NCBI GenBank assembly: GCA_029335935.2
Contig: JARJMV020000264.1
Location: 1 to 13,677 of the forward strand
Direction: 5' to 3'
DNA: 13,677 nt
Source of the DNA: a bacterium
Lineage (GTDB): Bacteria; Armatimonadota; Fimbriimonadia; Fimbriimonadales; GBS-DC
The translations under genes were made by a program, and so were the position numbers. The notes under the pieces were generated by a model. It was not told the DNA's origin, did not search any database, and worked only from the letters and a program-made list of their open reading frames with translations. Positions 6,824 to 12,120 of this stretch are shown here, piece after piece. Positions within the stretch are counted from its first letter, which is position 1. Each line of letters opens with the position of its first letter.

Positions 6824-7465
6824 GTGCGCGCGATTTGGCTCAAAGATTTGCGGCAGGAATGGCGTCTGCGGCAGGGTGTGGTCGCGTCGCTGTTGATGGG
6901 CGTGGCGACGGTGGTGGGCGTGGGGTTTGCCGCGCTGGGGCAGACGCTCTCCGCAGGGCTGCAGGCGGGGCTGTTCTGGGTCGCCTTACTGTTCGGGATG
7001 TTCCCTGCGCTGGCGCGGGGGTTCATCGTGGAGGAAGAGACAGGCACAGCCGATTTGCTGCGCGTGGCGGCGCGCCCTGCCAGCGTGTTCTGGGGCAAGT
7101 GGCTGTTCCACGCGACGCTGTACGGGCTGCTGACCTTCGTGTTGGTTCCGCTTTACACGCTGCTGGTTGTCCCTATCCAGGGGCGCCTGAGCGGATGGCT
7201 GCTGCTATGGCTGGGCGGTGGGTTCTGCCTGACCACAGTGCTGACGCTATGTGGCGCGTTGGTGGCGCAGACGACTGTGCGAGGCGCGCTATTGGCGGGC
7301 GTTTCGTTCCCCTTGCTGTTGCCCCTGCTGCTGATGCTGATTGCGGGCACTCGCCAAGCGATTGAGGGCGTCTTCCCTGCCGAGCCGCTGCAGGGCGTGT
7401 TCGGCTACGCGCTCGCGCTCAGCACAGGCGGCGCATGGGTGTTCGAGAAAGTGTGGCGGGAATGA
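6824..7465 (+). CDS. ccmB: CcmB-like heme exporter membrane subunit
   Basis: A 213-residue polytopic membrane protein with about six helices, matching the length (about 220) and layout of CcmB. Family-like features in order: an amphipathic start MRAIWLKDLRQEWRLRQG, the first helix pair, ARGFIVEEETGTADLLRVAA with the acidic stretch and the 'LL..P' turn (here RPASVFWGKWLF, residues about 86-97), then ALVAQTTVRGALLAGVSFPL followed by LLPLLLMLIAGTRQAIEG, and a final helix ending VFEKVWRE. CcmB forms the membrane part of the CcmAB(CD) complex. The GTG at 6824 begins one base after the ccmA-like stop, so the two are translationally coupled; GGAG at 6807-6810 is 13 bases upstream. The frame is open to an ATG at 6731, but that would overlap the ATPase by 92 bp and add residues unlike the family. 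No ccmC or later ccm genes follow. Confidence 0.75.
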   Translation: MRAIWLKDLRQEWRLRQGVVASLLMGVATVVGVGFAALGQTLSAGLQAGLFWVALLFGMFPALARGFIVEEETGTADLLRVAARPASVFWGKWLFHATLYGLLTFVLVPLYTLLVVPIQGRLSGWLLLWLGGGFCLTTVLTLCGALVAQTTVRGALLAGVSFPLLLPLLLMLIAGTRQAIEGVFPAEPLQGVFGYALALSTGGAWVFEKVWRE

Positions 7466-7518
7466 AAATAGCAAGGTATACTTCGCCATCTCGCTGAAGC
7501 ATCCACAAGGAGGGCTAT

Positions 7519-8280
7519 ATGCGTAGGCAGACTCAAGCGGACATGGTGGAAGCGACTCTTCGTCAACTTGGCGGCTACGCGACCCTGAAAGCCATATATG
7601 AACACACTGACGCCAGCCGCTGGGGCACTCAAACACCGCGCGCCACTATCCGACGCATTCTACAAAAAGATCCACACGGACGATTCTTCAAAATTCGTCC
7701 GGGGTTGTGGGGATTGACACAGCAGCGCAGGCATATCCTACGCAAGTTGAAACTCACGAGGTCGGCTGGCTCCCAGGCGCAACAACAGTTCGACCATACT
7801 TACTACCAAGCGATTTTGTTGGAGATTGGAAATAGTCTCAACTACCATACCACTGTCGCTCATCAAGACAAGAATCGCGTATTTGTCAATAGGAAACTCG
7901 GTGAAATCGCGAGCCTGCGCGATATTCCTCACTTCACCTACGAACCATTAGTTCGTGAGGCGCGTAATATCGATGTAATCTGGTTCAAAGAGCATAGTAG
8001 CAACTGTTTGTTTCCTGCGTGCTTCTTTGAGATTGAGCATACAACCGACTTCAACCGTTCGCTCCTCAAGTTCGACGAGTTCGGCTGCTTCGCGGCGAAG
8101 TTTTATATCGTTGCCAACGCGAGCCGTGAGAAGCGACTCCGCAGGACGCTAAGCCGAAGAGCCTTTCGACACTTACACGGAATTGTTGAATTCCTCGCTT
8201 ACGCGGAGTTGGAAGACGACTATGAGAACCTGCAAAACAGTCAGCGACTGCGTTTAGCTCGACTGATGGGACAGCCTTAG
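7519..8280 (+). CDS. HARE-like winged-helix plus restriction-endonuclease-like protein
   Basis: A 253-residue protein in two parts. Residues 5-70 look like a HARE-HTH type winged helix: LGGYATLKAIYEHT, then WGTQTPRATIRRILQ, then GRFFKIRPGLWGL. Residues about 90-245 look like a PD-(D/E)XK nuclease fold: NIDVIWF with Asp152, a short hairpin, then ACFFEIEHTTDF with Glu171 and Glu173, and a strand KFYIVAN. The D...ExE arrangement lacks the usual Lys but an ExE pair is used by BamHI. HARE-HTH/nuclease fusions are known from restriction and epigenetic contexts, but no methyltransferase or partner is nearby. Hand count gives about 51% GC over 7561-8280 against about 63-67% in sampled neighbouring lines, suggesting transfer. 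AAGGAGG at 7507-7513, five bases before the ATG, is the best ribosome site in the window. The stop overlaps the convergent ABC gene by four bases. Confidence 0.7.
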   Translation: MRRQTQADMVEATLRQLGGYATLKAIYEHTDASRWGTQTPRATIRRILQKDPHGRFFKIRPGLWGLTQQRRHILRKLKLTRSAGSQAQQQFDHTYYQAILLEIGNSLNYHTTVAHQDKNRVFVNRKLGEIASLRDIPHFTYEPLVREARNIDVIWFKEHSSNCLFPACFFEIEHTTDFNRSLLKFDEFGCFAAKFYIVANASREKRLRRTLSRRAFRHLHGIVEFLAYAELEDDYENLQNSQRLRLARLMGQP

Positions 8281-9443
8281 TCGGCATGGTTTCCCAACCG
8301 CTGTCCCGTCGCTTCGTCGAACAGATGTAGGTACTCCAGGTGCAGGCGCAGGGGGATAACCTCGCCCTCGCGGGGTTTGACTCGTGCGCTGAGTTGGGCA
8401 ATTAGCGGCGCGCCCTCAAGTAGGAGATGCACATCGTTGCGGTCGCCGTGGGGTTCCACCACATCCACCGTTGCGGGCACACTCTCCGAGAGGATAGCGT
8501 CAGGGGGCGCGGTGTGTTCGGCGTAGATGTCTTGCGGGCGCACGCCCAGCAGTATCGCCTGACCCACACGCGATTGCAGTACCTTCGCGTGCGCTTCCAG
8601 TACTTGCAGGCACACCGCGCCCATCTGCAGCGCGGGCGCGCCGTTCCGCGCCACCACCTGCGCCCGAAGCAGGTTCATCGGCGGGGTTCCGATGAAGGTC
8701 GCCACGAAGGTATTCGCGGGCTGGAAGTAGACCTCTTCAGGCGTGCCCACCTGCTGCAGCATGCCCTCTTTGAGGACGGCAATCCGTGCGCCCAGCGTCA
8801 TCGCCTCTTTCTGGTCGTGCGTCACCTAGAGGGTGGTGAGTCCGAGCTGCTCTTGGAGTTTTTTCAGTTCGGCGCGGGTCTGGTCGCGCAGCTTGGCGTC
8901 GAGGTTGGAGAGCGGCTCGTCCATCAGGAACACTTTCGGTTGGCGCACGATGGCGCGTGCGAGCGCGACGCGCTGCCGCTGTCCGCCCGACAGTTCGCGC
9001 GGCAGGCGGTGGAGCAGGCTCTCCAGTTCCAACATTCGCGCGACTTGACGCACGCGCTCGTCGATGCGCTGTCGGATGGCGCGCGCCTCGCTCCAGTGGG
9101 TGAGTTGCCACAGCGCGCCCTTCAGCTCGCGCAGGCGCAACCCGAACGCGATGTTGTCGTACACGCGCATGTGGGGGTAGAGCGCGTAGTTTTGGAACAC
9201 CATCGCAATGTCGCGGTCGCGCGGTGGAACCTCGTTCACGCACTGCTCGCCGATGTAGATGGCGCCTGCGGTGGGGTCTTCCAGCCCTGCCAGCATCCGC
9301 AACACGGTCGTCTTGCCGCAGCCGGACGGTCCCACCAGCGTCAAAAACTCCCCTGCTGGCACCTGCAGGGTGAACTCCTGCACGGCAATCACGCGGCCGA
9401 ACCGTTTGGTGACGCGCTCAAAGCGCACGCTTGCGGCGTTCAT
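8277..9443 (-). pseudogene. MalK/UgpC/MsmK-type ABC ATPase interrupted by an in-frame amber stop
   Basis: Read through, this is a 388-position carbohydrate-ABC ATPase of normal length. The first half has Walker [10 protein letters not shown] (38-46), Q-loop [10 protein letters not shown] (82-91), signature LSGGQ (151-155), Walker B VFLMDEP (171-177) and D-loop NLD (180-182), and ends GLTTL at 205. Codon 206 is TAG (8826-8828). The same frame then resumes VTHDQKEAM, with the switch His at 209, and runs through a TOBE-type regulatory/substrate domain (FIGTPPMNLL, GVRPQDIYAEH) to the stop at 8277. Relatives have Tyr at the stop position (TTLYVTHDQ), so one base change (TAC or TAT to TAG) explains it. 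A GTG follows the TAG directly (8823-8825), so restart could give a 182-residue second piece. About 15 extra residues (around 108-122) precede the signature compared with MalK. The ATG overlaps the hydrolase stop as ATGA. No permease genes are nearby. It could be a nonsense mutant, a sequence error, or a read-through gene. Confidence 0.85.
8826..8828 (-). other. In-frame TAG between D-loop and H-switch of the ABC ATPase
   Basis: The minus strand reads CTC TAG GTG ACG in the ATPase frame, at the place where relatives encode Tyr. Both flanking segments match the same family without any shift of frame, and no residue other than this one is lost. No Shine-Dalgarno sequence lies just before the GTG that follows. 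Confidence 0.9.
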
Positions 9444-10339
9444 GCTAATCCCAGCTTCTTGCGCCAGTATCGGGCGTAGCCCAGCGCAATAAGCTCATAG
9501 CCTGCGCCAAGGTCGTAGCTGTTGGGGTCTGCGCCCTGTTGTTGCATCTCTGCGTTGCCGTAGTCGCGCAGGCGTTGCATCAGTTCGCCGTCGGAGACGC
9601 CCTGCTCGATCAGCGCGCGTGTGAACTGCCCCCAATCGATGAGGCGGGTCTCCAGCTCGTTCAGGTGGCGCGCCACATCGTCGAACATGCCGAAATGGGT
9701 GAGTGCCAGCTGCTGGATGGGGAGTTTGCGCAGTTTCGCGAGGCTTGCCTGCCACGCCTCGATGTCCAGCTCGGGCGGGGGCGTTGGGGGGCGCACATAG
9801 GTCGTGCCGGGCATCCGAACCCCTGCGACATCGCCTGCGAAGAGCGTCCCCGTCGCCTCGTCCAAGTAGCTGTGGTGGTGGCGAGCGTGTCCGGGCGTGT
9901 CGATAGCCAGCAGCGTGCGCCCCGCAGCTTCAACGCGCTCGCCATCGCGCACGATACGCAGTCGCTCTTGGGGCACGGGCACAACGGCGCCCCACAACCG
10001 CTCCATCATCTCGCCGTATAGGCGCGACGCGCTCGCAATCAGGCGCGAGGGGTCCATCAGGTGCGGCGCGCCCACAGGATGCACATAGGCGGTGGCGTTC
10101 GGCAGCCGCTGCAGCAACCAGCCCAGCGCGCCTGCATGGTCGAGGTGGATATGCGTCACGATGAGGTGGCGCACTCGCTCTAACGGCACGCCACGCGCCT
10201 GCACCTCGCGCAGTAGCGTCTCCGCCGTGCTGGTCGCGCCCACCTCCACCAGCGCCGCGTCCGCACCGTCGTCCAGCAGATACGACGCAATCGCCAGTGG
10301 GTAGCCCAGAAACTGTAAGTCGATAATCTCCGTCCTCAC
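9440..10339 (-). CDS. Metallo-beta-lactamase-fold hydrolase
   Basis: A 299-residue MBL-fold enzyme. The zinc ligands are all visible: HIHLDH (63-68), His151 in [12 protein letters not shown], Asp170 in LFAGDVAG and His215 in LTHFG. The first strand region ([19 protein letters not shown]) and the glyoxalase II-like core are standard; an added C-terminal helical part (about 225-299, rich in charged residues) is typical of the larger MBL hydrolases. Relatives hydrolyse thioesters, lactones or phosphodiesters; the substrate cannot be assigned. Start: GTG at 10339 gives the family start [13 protein letters not shown] at 10348 is possible. The frame is open to 10582, but the upstream part would overlap the divergent PEP-CTERM gene and looks non-coding. 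No ribosome site precedes the GTG, so a leaderless message is possible. The stop overlaps the start of the ABC ATPase (ATGA at 9440-9443), indicating translational coupling. Confidence 0.85.
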   Translation of the reverse strand: MRTEIIDLQFLGYPLAIASYLLDDGADAALVEVGATSTAETLLREVQARGVPLERVRHLIVTHIHLDHAGALGWLLQRLPNATAYVHPVGAPHLMDPSRLIASASRLYGEMMERLWGAVVPVPQERLRIVRDGERVEAAGRTLLAIDTPGHARHHHSYLDEATGTLFAGDVAGVRMPGTTYVRPPTPPPELDIEAWQASLAKLRKLPIQQLALTHFGMFDDVARHLNELETRLIDWGQFTRALIEQGVSDGELMQRLRDYGNAEMQQQGADPNSYDLGAGYELIALGYARYWRKKLGLA

Positions 10340-10408
10340 ATTCGACACATGAGTACAATTCGCACTCCCACACGAATCTCCTACGGCTGTTCTCGTATTG
10401 TTATCGGG

Positions 10409-10414
10409 TAAAAT
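10409..10414 (+). promoter_or_regulatory. Possible -10 box of the PEP-CTERM gene
   Basis: TAAAAT differs from TATAAT at one base and is the best -10-like word in the 171-bp gap between the divergent MBL and PEP-CTERM genes. The -35 region upstream is poor (CTGTTC, 10387-10392). If used, the leader would be about 90 bases long and would contain the two hairpins listed next. Confidence 0.3.
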
Positions 10415-10422
10415 CCTACATA

Positions 10423-10484
10423 GCAGGAACAACCTGCCCGATGTGAGCGTCTTAGGAATCATCTTGCAGATTCGCCCCTGCAAG
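10423..10484 (+). promoter_or_regulatory. Two hairpins in the 5' leader of the PEP-CTERM gene
   Basis: GCAGG (10423-10427), loop AACAA, CCTGC (10433-10437); and CTTGCAG (10463-10469), loop ATTCGCCC, CTGCAAG (10478-10484). The word GGAACAACC occurs twice 60 bases apart, at 10426-10434 and 10486-10494, the second copy just before the ribosome site. No known riboswitch fits. The structures are real inverted repeats; a regulatory role is a guess. Confidence 0.4.
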
Positions 10485-10510
10485 TGGAACAACCAGAGAG
10501 GAGGATACAC

Positions 10511-11386
10511 ATGCGCGCGGTATTGGCTTTTGGAATAGCTGTATGGGTTGCAGCCCTGACAGGTGCGGCAGAGCCGCTTCATGTGGTACCACGCAACAGC
10601 TACTTGGTTCGTCCCGTCGCGAATGCAAAAGAATTAGCGAATCAGATTCGGAGCGAAGTGGTGGTCGCCCAGCGTTATGCACGCCACTTTCGACGCAATG
10701 CATGGGAGTTTGCCGACTATGTAGAGAACAACTTGCGCCTGACGCAGTTGGATCGCGCGCAGACCTTCAATGTGTACTACTCGCCGCCCGACGATCGGAT
10801 TCTGGTAGTGCGGCGCACGCTGCCGAAGGGCACACATGTCTATGTGGACAAGCGCACGAACAAGCCGATTCTGAAGGCGAACTGCGGCAATCCGCTCACG
10901 CCTGCCGCGCCGATAGCGCCTACCCCTCAAGTGCAAACGCCCACCGAGATCACGCCCGTAGTTGCGACGCCGCTGATGGTCGAGCCTACGGAAATCACTC
11001 AGACCCCGATCATCGACATCGTCGAGATTGCGGAGACGCCGATTGAGGAGACGGTCGCGGCAGATGTGCTGCCGACGGAGACACTGGTCGAGACTACCCC
11101 CGAAGCAGCGCCCGAAACAACACCTGTCGCACCCCCTGTCGTGTTGGCGGAGACGCCGCCGCTCGCGCCGACCCTCACGCGCGGACCGAACTGGGTTCCA
11201 TTCCTGCCGTTGGTCGCGCTGTTCGCGCCACGCGGCGGGGACAACTACGACCCGATACCTGAGCCGACGAGCCTGCTTGTGTTGAGCGCAGGGCTGGGGC
11301 TGCTCTATCCGCTCTCGCGTAAGGTGTTCAAGCGTTCCCAGAACTCCAGCCAGCGCACGGGCGTCTCCAACACGCACTCGGCGTAG
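10511..11386 (+). CDS. PEP-CTERM sorted exported protein of unknown function
   Basis: A 291-residue protein with an N-terminal signal peptide (MRAVLAFGIAVWVAALTGAA), a compact domain (about 25-128) ending in KANCGNPL, and a long Thr/Pro/Glu-rich low-complexity linker (130-222) with repeated words such as PTEIT and ETTPEAAPETTP. The C-terminus has a PEP-CTERM signal: PEP at 250-252, a hydrophobic helix (254-268) and basic residues R270, K271, K274 and R275. Such proteins are handled by exosortase, usually in bacteria with exopolysaccharide. Unusually, a further 16 residues (SQNSSQRTGVSNTHSA) follow the basic cluster, where these proteins normally end. ATG 10511 follows GGAGG by six bases, clearly better than the GTG at 10484. 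Its last 82 bp, including the basic cluster, are antisense to the recO end. No exosortase gene is in view. Confidence 0.85.
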   Translation: MRAVLAFGIAVWVAALTGAAEPLHVVPRNSYLVRPVANAKELANQIRSEVVVAQRYARHFRRNAWEFADYVENNLRLTQLDRAQTFNVYYSPPDDRILVVRRTLPKGTHVYVDKRTNKPILKANCGNPLTPAAPIAPTPQVQTPTEITPVVATPLMVEPTEITQTPIIDIVEIAETPIEETVAADVLPTETLVETTPEAAPETTPVAPPVVLAETPPLAPTLTRGPNWVPFLPLVALFAPRGGDNYDPIPEPTSLLVLSAGLGLLYPLSRKVFKRSQNSSQRTGVSNTHSA

Positions 11387-12057
11387 CGTAGCGCTGCGCG
11401 CGCCAGCACACGACACGCTTCAGGGCGAGCGCCGAGGCTTAGACGCTCGCCCTGCATCCACTGTTGAAGCTGCAGCAGCGCATCGGCAGGCAGGGCAACC
11501 CCTTCGCTTGGGGGCGCGCACGGCGGGCACAGAAGCGCGCCTGCTGTAGGCGACAAGACCGCGCCCGTACTGTCAAACGCCTTGCCACAAGCGGCGCACT
11601 GCGAGAGATCAGGGCTGTACCCCAGCAGCGCTAACCACCGCCACAGCGCCCAAGCCGCCGCATGTTCCACCACAACGCCCCCTTCTAACGCTTCCAACGC
11701 GACAATCAGCACAGTATACGCCTCCAACTCGACCTGCTCGTCGGGCAGCCACCGATCGAGCGTCTCACACAGCGCCAGCGCGACGCTCAATCGTTCCAAA
11801 TCGCCGCGCACTTGAACATAACTGCGCGTTAGTTGGGGCTGCACGATGAGCTGCTGCGCCTTACCCTCGATGACGCGCGCTCGCAGCAGGTTCAACGGCT
11901 CGGTCAGCATGCCCATCTTGCTCTTGGGTTTGCGCGCCCCACGCACGCGCAAGCGCAACTTGCCATGCTCAGGCGTCAAAAAACTCACCCACTTATCGTA
12001 TTCGCCTGCATACCAACGCCGCAACACAATACCCTCAGTCAGAATCTCGCGCGCCAT
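11305..12057 (-). CDS. recO: DNA repair protein RecO
   Basis: A 250-residue RecO, normal length for the family. RecO works with RecR (and RecF) to load RecA on SSB-coated single strands in gap repair. The N-terminal OB fold reads EGIVLRRWYAGEYDKWVSFLTPEHGKLRL in two blocks (8-36), followed by RVRGARKPKSKMG, the basic DNA-binding stretch. The helical C-terminal part carries a four-cysteine zinc knuckle, CAAC (154-157) and CPPC (177-180). ATG 12057 starts the family motif MAREILTEGIVL; a GTG at 12078 in frame would add seven atypical residues. GGAGG at 12072-12076 is 14 bases upstream, rather far. The gene is divergent from the cytochrome gene and its last 82 bp overlap the convergent PEP-CTERM gene. 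Confidence 0.92.
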   Translation of the reverse strand: MAREILTEGIVLRRWYAGEYDKWVSFLTPEHGKLRLRVRGARKPKSKMGMLTEPLNLLRARVIEGKAQQLIVQPQLTRSYVQVRGDLERLSVALALCETLDRWLPDEQVELEAYTVLIVALEALEGGVVVEHAAAWALWRWLALLGYSPDLSQCAACGKAFDSTGAVLSPTAGALLCPPCAPPSEGVALPADALLQLQQWMQGERLSLGARPEACRVLARAALRYAECVLETPVRWLEFWERLNTLRESG

Positions 12058-12089
12058 CCACGAGAATTGTACCTCCACGCGACTTTTGT

Positions 12090-12098
12090 AGTATAATA
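12090..12098. promoter_or_regulatory. Overlapping back-to-back -10 elements for recO and the cytochrome gene
   Basis: The plus strand has an exact TATAAT at 12092-12097. The same bases on the minus strand read TATTAT (12093-12098) or TATACT (12090-12095), good -10 words for recO. Both genes lack any other -10-like word in their 63-bp divergent gap. -35 boxes are poor on both strands (TTGTAC at 12067-12072 on plus, 19 bases off). The two promoters would compete for the same bases. Confidence 0.5.
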
Positions 12099-12100
12099 GA

Positions 12101-12110
12101 CCTCCGGAGG
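12101..12110 (+). promoter_or_regulatory. CCTCCGGAGG palindrome holding the cytochrome gene ribosome site
   Basis: A perfect 10-bp palindrome. Its right half (GGAGG, 12106-12110) is the Shine-Dalgarno sequence of the cytochrome gene, ten bases before ATG 12121. The left half could hide it by pairing only in trans or between two transcripts, since there is no loop. It lies just downstream of TATAAT, at the expected transcription start. Confidence 0.45.
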
Positions 12111-12120
12111 CAAACGAGTG

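Noticed and set aside
8277..8825. The second ABC fragment as an independent gene with its own start
   Set aside because: The GTG is adjacent to the stop with no ribosome site, and the piece begins in the middle of a conserved strand; it is the tail of the interrupted ATPase, though restart cannot be excluded.
8427..9479. 350-codon plus-strand frame opposite the ABC ATPase
   Set aside because: The opposite strand carries a recognisable MalK-type ATPase; this frame is a His/Arg/Gln-rich shadow.
10340..10582. 81-residue N-terminal extension of the MBL hydrolase
   Set aside because: It overlaps the leader and start of the divergent PEP-CTERM gene and does not resemble the MBL fold.
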